Positions 1-9,076 of a stretch of 64,000 nucleotides of DNA are shown here, piece after piece. Below the pieces are notes generated by a model. That model did no database searches. It saw nothing but the letters and a program-made list of their open reading frames with translations, and was not told the origin of the DNA. Each line of letters opens with the position of its first letter. Positions within the stretch are counted from its first letter, which is position 1. This DNA comes from Kordiimonas pumila (GTDB lineage Bacteria > Pseudomonadota > Alphaproteobacteria > Sphingomonadales > Kordiimonadaceae), in the NCBI RefSeq assembly GCF_015240255.1, contig NZ_CP061205.1, positions 3,210,501 through 3,274,500 of the forward strand, in the 5' to 3' direction. The position numbers and the translations under genes are program-made.

Positions 1-2
1 TA

Positions 3-611
3 GGCACGCCAACGCCGCGTACGGCAGAAGAACTGCAACAACTGGAAGACCTCGTTAAAACGGCTATCCCGTATGATGAAAATCGCGGCGATCAGGTAAC
101 TGTTGCAACAATGCGTTTTATTGACCCCGCCCCACTCGGCGAAACAACCGAAGCCTTTAGCATGCTGGGGCTTAACAAACAGGATGTCTTTGATGTCATG
201 AAATACGGTGGTACCGTGTTACTGGCAATTCTTGTGCTTCTGTTGATTGTTCGCCCTCTGGTTGCTCGACTTATTGAAGCAATTCCAGATGCGCCGCCAC
301 CAATAGACCCTAACCAGATTGAAGCGCGGCAACAGGAAGCCCCAGCAGCACTTGCAGGCCCTGGTTACGGCCTTTCGGCAGAAGTTTTAGCAGCAGCAGC
401 AGCGGGAGACCCTGCCGCAACTGCAGCCGTTATGGCGGCGCGGGATTCTGGATCACTAGAGCCAGCAAAGCTAGGCACTGATGGTAAAATTGACGTGGCG
501 CAAGTTGAAGGCCGCATTCAGGAATCTGCAATTAAGAAAGTGGCTGAAATTATTCGGGCTAACCCAGAAGAATCTGTCGCCATTGTTAGAACATGGCTTT
601 ACACCGACTAA
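3..611 (+). CDS. fliF: Flagellar MS-ring protein FliF, C-terminal part (gene cut by window start)
   Basis: The reading frame is open from base 3, so the 5' part of the gene lies outside the window. FliF forms the inner-membrane MS ring on which the flagellar rotor and export gate are built. Visible are the end of the periplasmic ring-building region, with a stretch reading RTAEELQQLEDLVKTAIP then VATMRF, the second transmembrane helix (VLLAILVLLLIVRPLV, about bases 216-263), a low-complexity Ala-rich cytoplasmic linker, and a C-terminal helix region (from ESAIKKVAEI to TWLYTD) that matches the FliG-binding tail of the family. fliG follows after 10 bases, so the two are co-transcribed. An internal ATG at 111 is not the start, because clear FliF sequence precedes it. 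Confidence 0.95.
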   Translation, partial: GTPTPRTAEELQQLEDLVKTAIPYDENRGDQVTVATMRFIDPAPLGETTEAFSMLGLNKQDVFDVMKYGGTVLLAILVLLLIVRPLVARLIEAIPDAPPPIDPNQIEARQQEAPAALAGPGYGLSAEVLAAAAAGDPAATAAVMAARDSGSLEPAKLGTDGKIDVAQVEGRIQESAIKKVAEIIRANPEESVAIVRTWLYTD

Positions 612-621
612 GTGAGATACA

Positions 622-1641
622 ATGAACGAGCAAAGTAAAGACCTTAGCAAAATGACAGGCTCCCAAAAGGCGGCTGCTTTTATGCTTGCCATTGGCGAAG
701 AATATGGCCGGCTTATATGGGAAAAGCTCTCAGAAGATGAGATCAAAGAGTTGTCCCAGCATATGTCTAACCTAGGCAGCGTTCGGGCTAAGTCTGTAGA
801 AGAGCTCTTCATTGAATTTGCCGGTAAAGTATCAACTGTAGGGAACCTTAATGGTTCCTTCGAAAGCACGGAGCGCCTTCTTGGTAAAATGCTGCCCGGC
901 GACCGGGTGCAACAAATTATGGATGAAATCCGTGGCCCAGCCGGTCGCACTATGTGGGATAAGCTTGGCAACGTGAACGAAATGGTGCTCGCCAGCTATC
1001 TGAAAAACGAATATCCGCAAACTGTTGCCGTGGTTCTACAGAAAATTAAAGCAGAGCACGCAGCACGGGTGTTAGCTGTACTACCAGAAGATTTTTCCAT
1101 GGAAGTCATTATGCGGATGCTGAGAATGGAATCCGTACAGAAAGACATTCTCGACAAAGTGGAACAAACTTTGCGCGTTGAATTTATGAACAATCTTGCC
1201 CGGACCAGCAGACGCGACAGCCACGAAACAATTGCAGAAATTTTCAATTACCTAGATAGAGGCGCAGAATCACGCTTTCTTGCAGCACTTGAAGATCGTA
1301 ACCGGGATAGCGCAGAGCGCATCCGTGCCTTGATGTTTACGTTTGAAGACCTTGCAAACCTTGACCCAAGCGGCGTGCAAACCCTGCTCCGGAACGTGGA
1401 TAAAGATAAACTCGCTCTGGCAATGAAAGGTGCTTCTGACACGCTTCGGGATCTGTTTTTCTCCAACATGTCAGAGCGGGCAGCCAAAATTCTGCGCGAA
1501 GACATGGAGGCAATGGGCCCTGTGCGATTGCGGGATGTAGACGAAGCGCAAATGGAAATGGTGAATAAAGCGAAGGATCTCGCTGAAGCAGGCGAAATTC
1601 TTCTTTCTGACAATAAAGGCGAAGATGAACTAATTTACTAA
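622..1641 (+). CDS. fliG: Flagellar motor switch protein FliG
   Basis: 339 residues, the normal FliG length. FliG sits on the MS ring and receives torque from the stator. Three FliG domains can be followed: the FliF-binding N-terminal part, a middle domain with EYPQ at 130-133 (a variant of the EHPQ motif that contacts FliM), and the C-terminal domain with MFTF at 238-241. The torque helix lies around 286-304, with charged residues K289, R292, E293, D294 and R302. The gene lies directly behind fliF and 16 bases before fliH. The ATG at 622 follows a GTGAG sequence. Confidence 0.97.
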   Translation: MNEQSKDLSKMTGSQKAAAFMLAIGEEYGRLIWEKLSEDEIKELSQHMSNLGSVRAKSVEELFIEFAGKVSTVGNLNGSFESTERLLGKMLPGDRVQQIMDEIRGPAGRTMWDKLGNVNEMVLASYLKNEYPQTVAVVLQKIKAEHAARVLAVLPEDFSMEVIMRMLRMESVQKDILDKVEQTLRVEFMNNLARTSRRDSHETIAEIFNYLDRGAESRFLAALEDRNRDSAERIRALMFTFEDLANLDPSGVQTLLRNVDKDKLALAMKGASDTLRDLFFSNMSERAAKILREDMEAMGPVRLRDVDEAQMEMVNKAKDLAEAGEILLSDNKGEDELIY

Positions 1642-1657
1642 GTTCAACAGGATTAAA

Positions 1658-2311
1658 ATGGCACAACCAGTTAAATTTACTTTTGATCAAGCATTCGATG
1701 GCGGCGCCAAAAGCCGCTATGACGTTCAGCTTGAGCGACTGCAAAAAGAAAATGTCACTGCAAAAGAAGAAATGCGGAACCAAGGCTTTGTGGAGGGCCG
1801 TGAAAAAGCATTAGCTGAGATAGAGGCTGCAACACAGGTAGCCATGGAAACCATATCACAGTCTGCCGAAGCCTTATTTGCCCAGCATAATCAACTCCGG
1901 GAAGAACTGAAACAGGATATGGTACAGCTAGCCTACGCAATAGCCAGCAAGCTCTCCCCTGCCCTTATACGCCAGCACCCTCTTGAGGAAATTTCAGCCC
2001 TGATTGAAGACTGTATGACAACAGCACACCGTGAACCACGACTAGTGGTACGGGTTGCTGAGAGCATGGCAGAACCAATTAGCGCACGCATTGACGCAAT
2101 GAAACATACAACAGGGTTTAGTGGTGATATTGTTCTGATAGGGGAAACAAATCTTGCACAGCAGGACTGTAGGGTTGAATGGCCTGATGGCGGCTCTGAA
2201 CGCAGCATGGCAGATATTCAGCGCGAAATAGAAAATGCCGTACAGCGCTTTGTTATTCCCGACACAGCAAAAACTGACGAACCCATAGAGAATGATACGG
2301 AACTCTTATAA
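1658..2311 (+). CDS. fliH: Flagellar assembly protein FliH (FlbE-like)
   Basis: 217 residues. FliH binds and restrains the FliI export ATPase and tethers it to the C-ring. The assignment rests on position between fliG and fliN, as in Caulobacter-type clusters where the gene is called flbE, and on the family-like layout: a charged coiled-coil N-terminal half (ERLQKENVTAKEEM, about 26-39) and a V-ATPase subunit E-like C-terminal half with VVRVAESMAEPI and a DCRVEWPDGG stretch near 177-186 that recurs in FliH proteins. AGGA precedes the ATG. Sequence conservation in this family is low, so the context is important. Confidence 0.88.
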   Translation: MAQPVKFTFDQAFDGGAKSRYDVQLERLQKENVTAKEEMRNQGFVEGREKALAEIEAATQVAMETISQSAEALFAQHNQLREELKQDMVQLAYAIASKLSPALIRQHPLEEISALIEDCMTTAHREPRLVVRVAESMAEPISARIDAMKHTTGFSGDIVLIGETNLAQQDCRVEWPDGGSERSMADIQREIENAVQRFVIPDTAKTDEPIENDTELL

Positions 2312-2362
2312 GCCCCGATCGGATAGCACCAAACGGGATATGTTATAACCAAGGAAGATTGA

Positions 2363-2725
2363 ATGGCCAATCAGGACGACAATAATAATGATGTAGGGCT
2401 GAAGGAGCTGTCTGCTGGTTCATCAAAGTCACCAGAGCTTGCTCAAAAAGAAGATGGCCAAGTCAGAAGTGCTCAGGAGTTGGAACCGGTATTTGATGTA
2501 CCGGTACAGGTGCAGGCTGTTCTTGGCAAATCCTCTCTTGAGGTAAGCCAATTATTAAAACTTGCCCCTGGCACAGTTGTAGAGCTGGACCGAAAAGTAG
2601 GTGAAGCTATTGATATTTATGTAAATAATCGCCTCGTTGCACGGGGTGAAGTTGTTCTGGTTGAGGACCATCTCGGCGTTACCATGACAGAGATTATCAA
2701 GCTGGATGGGGGTGCCGGAGCTTAG
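2363..2725 (+). CDS. fliN: Flagellar motor switch protein FliN
   Basis: 120 residues. A polar, low-complexity N-terminus (about 1-43) is followed by a SpoA/FliN domain (44-118) with PVQVQAVLGK, a hydrophobic LLKLAPGTVVELDR segment, and VNNRLVARGEVVLVEDHLGV, which are the classical FliN signatures. FliN with FliM forms the C-ring that sets rotation direction and docks FliH-FliI. GGAAG precedes the ATG by about 7 bases. fliM is not in this window. The gene is followed after 29 bases by a motA-like gene. Confidence 0.95.
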   Translation: MANQDDNNNDVGLKELSAGSSKSPELAQKEDGQVRSAQELEPVFDVPVQVQAVLGKSSLEVSQLLKLAPGTVVELDRKVGEAIDIYVNNRLVARGEVVLVEDHLGVTMTEIIKLDGGAGA

Positions 2726-2754
2726 GCTGCCGGTCAAGGGGAGGAACAGGCCGT

Positions 2755-3522
2755 ATGAGTACAGTTTTTGGCATGTTGACAGCATTTTTGCTGGTTGCCG
2801 GAGCAATATTTTTGGGTGGCTCTCCTATGGCTTTCATCAACCTGCAAGGGGTGATGATTGTAGTGTTGGGTACATTTGCCGTTACGGCGATCAGTTTTCG
2901 CCTACAGGAAATGATCACCTTGCCACAAAATATCTGGGCACTCTTGCGGCACGGTCAGCGTGAGCCAACAGAAGAAGCGACAAAGGTTATGAGAATTGCT
3001 GTTGAAGTTCGCAAACATAATGACATTATTATGCTTGAACGCTTAATACCACGCCTGAAGGATACGCCTTTTCTCATGCAGGCGATGCAGCTGGTTGCAG
3101 ACGGCGCACAGCCTGAAGATATTGAACAAATTATGCGCCGTGAAGCGAGCACTGCCTCTGCCCGCCATATGCGCGCTGTTGATTTTCTGCGGCGGGCTGG
3201 TGATGTGGCACCTGCCATGGGCCTGATCGGTACTCTGATAGGGCTTGTCCGCATGCTCGGCAGCCTCGATAACCCTGCTGAAATTGGCCCGGCCATGGCA
3301 GTTGCTTTGCTCACGACTTTTTACGGTGCCATTCTGGCGCATCTGGTATTTATTCCACTAGCTGCAAAAACCGAGCACTGCACAACCGAAGAGGCCCTTG
3401 TAAACAACCTGTATGCCATGGGGGCAACATCTATCAGACGCAAAGAAAACCCGCGCCGGTTGGAGATGCTGCTGAATACTATTTTGCCACCCTCCAAACG
3501 CATAACCTTTTTTAAATCGTAA
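2755..3522 (+). CDS. MotA/PomA-family stator subunit, without an adjacent motB
   Basis: 255 residues, the MotA/PomA length. Two N-terminal hydrophobic helices (about 5-23 and 28-45) and two C-terminal ones are separated by the charged cytoplasmic loop typical of stator A subunits. The third helix holds APAMGLIGTLIGLV followed by a GPAMAVALLTTFYGA segment, both family hallmarks. Such proteins pair with MotB/PomB to form the ion channel that turns FliG. The gene is embedded between fliN and flbD with no motB next to it, so its partner must be encoded elsewhere. Proton versus sodium use cannot be read here. Confidence 0.9.
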   Translation: MSTVFGMLTAFLLVAGAIFLGGSPMAFINLQGVMIVVLGTFAVTAISFRLQEMITLPQNIWALLRHGQREPTEEATKVMRIAVEVRKHNDIIMLERLIPRLKDTPFLMQAMQLVADGAQPEDIEQIMRREASTASARHMRAVDFLRRAGDVAPAMGLIGTLIGLVRMLGSLDNPAEIGPAMAVALLTTFYGAILAHLVFIPLAAKTEHCTTEEALVNNLYAMGATSIRRKENPRRLEMLLNTILPPSKRITFFKS

Positions 3523-3580
3523 GGGCAAAGACAATGATGAAACCGTTCAGCGCGCGGCATAAAATAACGGAGAAAAAACA

Positions 3581-4984
3581 ATGCGATTGCTGATTGTTGG
3601 AACACTTGAAGGCCAACTGGGTGCTGCTAGCCAAATAGCAATGGAGCGCGGCGCTAAAGTAACCCATGCAAATGATGTGGATACTGCACTTGCAATTCTG
3701 CGAAGCAGAGGGGCTGACCTATTGATGGTAGAGGTGTCGCATAACATCCCTGCCCTGATCCCCCGGCTTAGGGCGGAGCATTTCTCTATTCCAGTAATTG
3801 CTTGCGGTATTGGTACCGACCCAAAGGTAGCAGCAGCGGCCATCAGAGGTGGCGCCAAGGAATATATACCGCTACCCCCTGATGCAGAACTCATCGCTGC
3901 CGTTCTTGAGGCCGTAACAGAAGACAGCCAGTCTTTCATCTATCATGATGCTATTATGAAGAATGTTGCCGCCCTTGCCGAGCAAGTAGCGCCTTCTGAA
4001 GCAAGTATTTTGATCACGGGCGAATCTGGTACTGGTAAAGAAGTGATGGCCCGCTTTGTACACCAAAAAAGTCGCCGTGCGAACAAGCCCTTTGTAGCGG
4101 TTAACTGTGCCGCCATACCGGAAAACCTTTTAGAGTCTGAACTTTTCGGACATGAAAAAGGTGCCTTTACCGGCGCTGTTGCCCGTAGAATAGGGAAGTT
4201 TGAGGAAGCAGACGGCGGCACTTTACTGCTAGATGAGATTTCCGAAATGGATGTGCGGCTTCAGGCTAAACTTCTTCGGGCAATTCAGGAACGTCAGGTT
4301 GACCGCGTGGGTGGCTCTAAGCCCGTTAACGTTAATATCAGGATAATTGCAACCTCAAACCGCAACCTGCAAGATGCTGTAAAAAGCGGTAATTTCAGGG
4401 AAGATCTTTTTTTCCGCCTGAATGTGGTTAATCTCTGTGTACCACCGCTACGGGAACGCCCGGCAGATATTGAAATTCTATCCAAACACTTTGCCAGCAA
4501 ATATGCTGAAATCAATCAGTCCCCTGACCGGAAAATTTCTGATGATGCCATAGCAATGCTGAAAAACCACCGGTGGCCTGGTAACGTGCGGGAGCTTGAA
4601 AACGCAATCCATAGAGCGGTTCTTCTCGCCTCTGGTGACACAATATCAACAGCCGCTATCCTGTTACCCGATGCCAGTGGTAACCTCAGCACGATGCAAA
4701 CCCCAACCATGGGGGCATCGGGGGTATTCCAGTCATCTAACGAAGCAGATGAAGATAGCGATGCAGATATCAGCAATGCTATTGGCCTAGTGGGCAAAAC
4801 CGTTGCAGAGGTTGAGCGTGATCTGATTATTGACACTCTCAAACACTGCCTTGGCAACAGAACCCATGCCGCCAATATTTTGGGTATTTCTATCCGCACA
4901 CTTCGTAACAAACTAAACCAGTATAATGCTGACGGAATGAGTGTACCGCAACCGGGTGACACCGGAACACGGGCTCCAATCTAG
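3581..4984 (+). CDS. flbD: FlbD-type sigma-54-dependent flagellar transcriptional activator
   Basis: 467 residues with three parts. An N-terminal receiver-like domain (1-112) has glutamate E51 (LLMVEVSHN) where a phospho-accepting aspartate would be expected. The AAA+ domain (about 125-350) has Walker A GESGTGKE at 147-154, the sigma-54 contacting loop GAFTGA at 194-199 and Walker B LLLDE near 215-219. A Fis-type helix-turn-helix follows near the C-terminus (about 420-455). In Caulobacter, FlbD lacks normal receiver chemistry and is controlled by FliX and flagellar assembly state. The loss of the aspartate and the position between fliN/motA and flhA argue for the same role. AACGGAG precedes the ATG. 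Confidence 0.92.
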   Translation: MRLLIVGTLEGQLGAASQIAMERGAKVTHANDVDTALAILRSRGADLLMVEVSHNIPALIPRLRAEHFSIPVIACGIGTDPKVAAAAIRGGAKEYIPLPPDAELIAAVLEAVTEDSQSFIYHDAIMKNVAALAEQVAPSEASILITGESGTGKEVMARFVHQKSRRANKPFVAVNCAAIPENLLESELFGHEKGAFTGAVARRIGKFEEADGGTLLLDEISEMDVRLQAKLLRAIQERQVDRVGGSKPVNVNIRIIATSNRNLQDAVKSGNFREDLFFRLNVVNLCVPPLRERPADIEILSKHFASKYAEINQSPDRKISDDAIAMLKNHRWPGNVRELENAIHRAVLLASGDTISTAAILLPDASGNLSTMQTPTMGASGVFQSSNEADEDSDADISNAIGLVGKTVAEVERDLIIDTLKHCLGNRTHAANILGISIRTLRNKLNQYNADGMSVPQPGDTGTRAPI

Positions 4985-5046
4985 AAATATATCTTTCTGT
5001 GTTGCCGTGAAAACTTGGCCACACAGAAAAGGCATAAGAGATACTA

Positions 5047-7170
5047 ATGAGCGATTCTGCCTCCAGCAGTGAAAAAGGTAATGATAGCCCAAAAGGCTTA
5101 GGCCCGAACTTTGACGGACTTTTAAACAGTCTGAAAAGCCCGGATATTGCCTTTGCTTTAGGCATGGTTCTTATCCTGCTGATGCTTATTATGCCAATGC
5201 CTAGTTGGTTGCTGGATATTATGCTAGCAGCATCCATTACTTTCTCTGTCATGATTTTAATGACTGTTTTGTTCATTGATAAACCATTGCACTTTAATAG
5301 CTTCCCAACCGTCCTGCTGATTGCCACCATGCTTAGGCTATCGCTTAACATGGCATCAACCCGGCTTATTCTCTCTGAAGGCCACAAAGGCACTGACTCT
5401 GCAGGAAAGGTTATCGAAGCATTTGGCGCCTTTCTTATGGGCGGCGATGTTGTCATTGGTATTATTATCTTTGCTATACTGGTTATTGTGAACTTCGTTG
5501 TTATCACCAAGGGCTCTGGCCGTATTGCCGAAGTGGCTGCACGGTTTAGCCTTGATGCCATGCCAGGTAAGCAAATGGCCATTGATGCCGATATGTCATC
5601 TGGCTTGATTGACGAAAAAGAAGCAGTTCGCCGCCGCAAGGAACTTGAAGAAGAAAGCACGTTCTTTGGTGCGATGGACGGTGCGGCAAAGTTTGTGCGC
5701 GGCGATGCCGTTGCCGGTATTTTGATTACCCTCATTAATATAGTGGGCGGTATTATTATCGGTGTGGTAATGAATGACTTAAGCTTTGCTCAAGCAGGTA
5801 ACCGCTATACAATTCTAACCATTGGTGACGGTCTCGTATCACAAATTCCAGCGCTCATCGTTTCAACTGCTGCCGGTATGCTGGTTACAAAAGCAGGCGT
5901 TAGTGGCCGAACGGATGAAGCCCTGTTTGGGCAGCTTAGTGCCCGCCCAAGAGCCATTGGCGTGGCCAGTGCGCTTTTGATGGTACTTGGTGTAATGCCC
6001 GGCCTGCCGTTTCTACCTTTTGCATTATTCAGTGGTACACTGGGTTACATGGCTTATAGCCTTGGGAAAATGCAAAAGACCCGCGAGGATACAAAAAAGG
6101 CTATCGCAAAAGAAGAGCAAAAAACCACGCCTGTGGAAGAACCTATATCGTCTGCACTTGCTATTGACCAACTGCGCCTAGAACTTGGATACGGCCTCCT
6201 AACCCTTATCAATGACGACAGCGGTTTCCGGCTAACAGACCAAATAAAGGCGCTGCGCCGGCAACTAGCAAGCGAAATGGGCTTTGTTATGCCGTCTGTG
6301 CGTATTCTCGATAATATGCAGCTTTCATCCAACAGCTATGTACTTCGGGTTAAAGAAACCGAGGTTGGCCGCGGTGATATAAGACCCGGCATGCTGCTGA
6401 TAATGGACCCAGAAGGCCAACCCGTTCAAATTCCCGGTGAAGCAACTGTTGAACCTGCATTTGGCCTGCCCGCAACATGGGTCGCGCCCTCAGCTCGTGA
6501 AGAAGCAAACTTCAGGGGCTATACTGTAGTGGATGCAGCAACCGTTATTACAACACATCTAACCGAAGTTATTAAAAACAATATGTCAGAGCTTCTGTCC
6601 TACGCAGAAACGCAAAAGCTGCTCGACGACTTAACAAGCGAGCACCAAAAACTGGTGACAGATATTATACCAAACCAAATCACAACATCTGGTCTACAGC
6701 GTATTTTACAATCACTTTTGGCAGAACGTGTTTCCATTCGCGATTTACCTACCATTCTGGAAGGCGTGGCAGAAGCAACAGGATTTACCAAAAATATTGT
6801 GTATATAACCGAGCATGTTAGGACCCGCCTTGGCAGGCAGCTCTGCGCCGCTTACTCAAGTCATGAAGGTTTGGTACCGCTTATTACGCTCTCTCCGCAG
6901 TGGGAACAGGCATTTTCTGAAAGCCTGATTGGGCAAGGTGAAGAGAAACAGCTGGTTATGCCACCAACCAGATTGCAGGAATTTATCAATTCAGTACGGA
7001 TGATATACGACCAACAGGCCGAACGCGGCGAATCCCCCGTTTTGCTAACAAGCCCGCTGGTGCGGCCTTATGTACGTTCTATTGTTGAGCGCTTCAGACC
7101 AGCAACAGTGGTCATGAGCCAAAATGAAATTCATCCACAGGCAAAAATAAGAACCTTGGGTCAAATATAA
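5047..7170 (+). CDS. flhA: Flagellar export apparatus protein FlhA
   Basis: 707 residues. FlhA is the large nonameric component of the flagellar type III export gate. The N-terminal half contains about eight membrane helices (35-335). Between helices 4 and 5 lies the FHIPEP signature region (about 158-188: GRIAEVAARF then AMPGKQMAIDAD). The soluble C-terminal half (about 360-707) binds substrate-chaperone complexes. The start at 5047 follows an AAGAGA ribosome site. It ends 52 bases before flhF. Length and motif order are intact. Confidence 0.97.
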   Translation: MSDSASSSEKGNDSPKGLGPNFDGLLNSLKSPDIAFALGMVLILLMLIMPMPSWLLDIMLAASITFSVMILMTVLFIDKPLHFNSFPTVLLIATMLRLSLNMASTRLILSEGHKGTDSAGKVIEAFGAFLMGGDVVIGIIIFAILVIVNFVVITKGSGRIAEVAARFSLDAMPGKQMAIDADMSSGLIDEKEAVRRRKELEEESTFFGAMDGAAKFVRGDAVAGILITLINIVGGIIIGVVMNDLSFAQAGNRYTILTIGDGLVSQIPALIVSTAAGMLVTKAGVSGRTDEALFGQLSARPRAIGVASALLMVLGVMPGLPFLPFALFSGTLGYMAYSLGKMQKTREDTKKAIAKEEQKTTPVEEPISSALAIDQLRLELGYGLLTLINDDSGFRLTDQIKALRRQLASEMGFVMPSVRILDNMQLSSNSYVLRVKETEVGRGDIRPGMLLIMDPEGQPVQIPGEATVEPAFGLPATWVAPSAREEANFRGYTVVDAATVITTHLTEVIKNNMSELLSYAETQKLLDDLTSEHQKLVTDIIPNQITTSGLQRILQSLLAERVSIRDLPTILEGVAEATGFTKNIVYITEHVRTRLGRQLCAAYSSHEGLVPLITLSPQWEQAFSESLIGQGEEKQLVMPPTRLQEFINSVRMIYDQQAERGESPVLLTSPLVRPYVRSIVERFRPATVVMSQNEIHPQAKIRTLGQI

Positions 7171-7222
7171 AACCTTGGTAAAGCTGAACAAAATGCTATC
7201 AGTGCAGGAACAGTAACAAACT

Positions 7223-8251
7223 ATGCGTCTTAAAACCTTTCATGCAAAATCGATGGCGGAAGCGATGGCACAAGTACGGGCACAGCTCGGCGCAGATGCC
7301 ATCATTGTGCAATCAGAAGAAAGCAAAGGCGGTGTTAGAATTGTAGCCGCAATTGAAGCGCAGCCATCCCCGTATGAGGCACCACCGTCATTTGCGCCAA
7401 AAGCCAAGCAAACACCGGTTGCCTTAGAGGCCGCCTATAAAACACCTATCTCAGTTGAGTTTGACAAAGCAGATGTCACAGCGGTTCTAAGCCATCACGG
7501 CTTGCCTTTTGAAACAGCGGAGCGCTTTAGTCAGGCGGCACTGGCTGTAGAAGCAGCAAGCCTGCCGGAAGCCTTTTCATCAGCACTTGAAGCCGCCATC
7601 CGCTTTAACCCGATAACCGACGCACACACCCGCCCCATTATGCTAATAGGGCCACCAGGTGCTGGTAAAACCATTTGTGCAGCAAAGCTCACCGCCGACG
7701 CCCTCATACACCACCGAACCGTTCACCTTATATCGACAGATACCGTTAAAGCTGGTGGTATTCAGCAACTGGACCATTTTGCACAGCTTATGAAACAGAC
7801 AGTTTCAACGGCTGCAACGCCGCAAGAACTTGGGTTTGTTATTAAAAATCACCCCCATAACACAGCGCTAACCGTGATTGACACACCTGGCACCAATGCG
7901 TTTGATATAGATGAACTGGAAACCTTGCTAAGCTTCATCAAAGAAGTGAATGCAGAGCCTGTACTGGTAATGCCTGCTGGGCTTGACCCTTTAGATGCAC
8001 AGGAAATTGCCGGTATTTTCAACCAAATGGGCTGCTCGCGCTTCATTGCAACACGGCTTGATGCGGCACGACGCTACGCTGGTATATTAATGGCAGCCAG
8101 ACCCGGCTACCTATCGCTTGCAGCCATTAGCCGTAGCCCCTTTGTTGCAGACGGGCTTGAAACAGCAACACCCTTAGGCCTTGCCCGCTTACTGACCTCT
8201 CTTTCAAGGCCACGTAAAAAGAATAACTCCGAAACGGATAAACAACCATGA
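7223..8251 (+). CDS. flhF: SRP-type GTPase FlhF, polar flagellum placement
   Basis: 342 residues. FlhF is a homologue of Ffh/FtsY that marks the cell pole for flagellum assembly. The N-terminus MRLKTFHAKSMAEAMAQVR and LGADAIIV are diagnostic. After a linker and a helical N domain (about 85-130) comes the G domain with P-loop GPPGAGKT at 143-150 and SRP-GTPase segments such as STDTVKAGGIQQL and TVIDTPG. The last 4 bases overlap the start of flhG (ATGA), so the two are translationally coupled. Presence of FlhF implies polar rather than peritrichous flagella. Confidence 0.95.
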   Translation: MRLKTFHAKSMAEAMAQVRAQLGADAIIVQSEESKGGVRIVAAIEAQPSPYEAPPSFAPKAKQTPVALEAAYKTPISVEFDKADVTAVLSHHGLPFETAERFSQAALAVEAASLPEAFSSALEAAIRFNPITDAHTRPIMLIGPPGAGKTICAAKLTADALIHHRTVHLISTDTVKAGGIQQLDHFAQLMKQTVSTAATPQELGFVIKNHPHNTALTVIDTPGTNAFDIDELETLLSFIKEVNAEPVLVMPAGLDPLDAQEIAGIFNQMGCSRFIATRLDAARRYAGILMAARPGYLSLAAISRSPFVADGLETATPLGLARLLTSLSRPRKKNNSETDKQP

Positions 8252-9036
8252 CCGATCCAAGACCAGATCATTCCCTTGAAATACTGGAAAAGCGCCTGAT
8301 TACAGTTGCCTCAGGTAAGGGCGGCGTCGGTAAAACATGGCTTGCCGTTACCCTCACACATGCACTCTCGCATGCTGGCAAAAAAACTGCCCTGTTCGAC
8401 GGTGATTTAGGGCTTGCCAATGTTGATATTCAACTTGGTATTATGCCAGAGAAAGACCTTGGCAATGTTATTTCAGGCGATGCAACTTTCGAAGACATTG
8501 CACTGCCATACAAAGATAACGATGGCAGCAGCTTTGACGTGCTGCCGGGCAAGTCCGGCTCGGGGGCGCTTGGAGCTTTATCGCGCAGCACCTTAAATGG
8601 ATTGAAGCACCAGTTAACACTATGCGCAAAAAACTATGATTATTTATTGCTAGACCTTGCTGCAGGGATTGACCCTGCGGTAACCAGCCTTTCGCATCAC
8701 GGCGGCAAAATACTTGTCGTCATGACCGCAGACCCAACCTCGCTCACTGATGCTTATGCCTTTATCAAGCTAACCGTTATGCAAAATCCAAAGGCAGATA
8801 TTGCAGTTGTGGTGAATAATGTGGCTTCCAAGCGTGAAGGTGAACGCGCTTTTGAAGCCATTAAACGTGCCTGTGAAGGATTTTTAAAGATTTCGCCGCC
8901 ACTTATCGGTATTATCCGAACTGATAAAAAAGTGGTGGATGCAATCCGGTCGCAGGTTCCCTTGCTGACACGGCATCCTTCTTCTGAAGCGGCAGCCGAT
9001 GTTAAACAAATTGCCGCTTATCTGATGAAGGCGTAA
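8248..9036 (+). CDS. flhG: MinD-like ATPase FlhG (FleN), flagellar number control
   Basis: 262 residues of ParA/MinD type. A deviant Walker A ASGKGGVGKT is at 21-30, followed by LFDGDLGLANVDIQLG, typical for FlhG/FleN. A switch II-like region YLLLDLAAGID and the NNV(A)SKREGERAFE region follow. FlhG limits flagellar number by antagonising FlhF and, in some bacteria, flagellar activators. A membrane-targeting amphipathic C-terminal helix may be present (KQIAAYLMKA) but is not certain. The ATG overlaps the flhF stop by 4 bases. Confidence 0.95.
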   Translation: MTDPRPDHSLEILEKRLITVASGKGGVGKTWLAVTLTHALSHAGKKTALFDGDLGLANVDIQLGIMPEKDLGNVISGDATFEDIALPYKDNDGSSFDVLPGKSGSGALGALSRSTLNGLKHQLTLCAKNYDYLLLDLAAGIDPAVTSLSHHGGKILVVMTADPTSLTDAYAFIKLTVMQNPKADIAVVVNNVASKREGERAFEAIKRACEGFLKISPPLIGIIRTDKKVVDAIRSQVPLLTRHPSSEAAADVKQIAAYLMKA

Positions 9037-9076
9037 CCAGCCACTTTTAGGTATCTGTCCTGAAGTGGGAGCAAGC

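Noticed and set aside
3534-3593. Possible 19-codon leader peptide overlapping the flbD start
   Set aside because: Short frame beginning ATGATG with stop just inside flbD. Ribosome site AAGGGC is near, but no regulatory feature such as rare-codon or amino-acid runs supports it.
4890-5735. 281-codon open frame antisense to flbD end and flhA
   Set aside because: It mirrors the codon pattern of flhA; Ser/Ile-rich composition and no ribosome site. Antisense shadow.
5047-8251. Sigma-54 (-24/-12) promoters before flhA or flhF as FlbD targets
   Set aside because: No GG-N10-GC pair with the expected TGGCAC/TTGC context was found in these short gaps.
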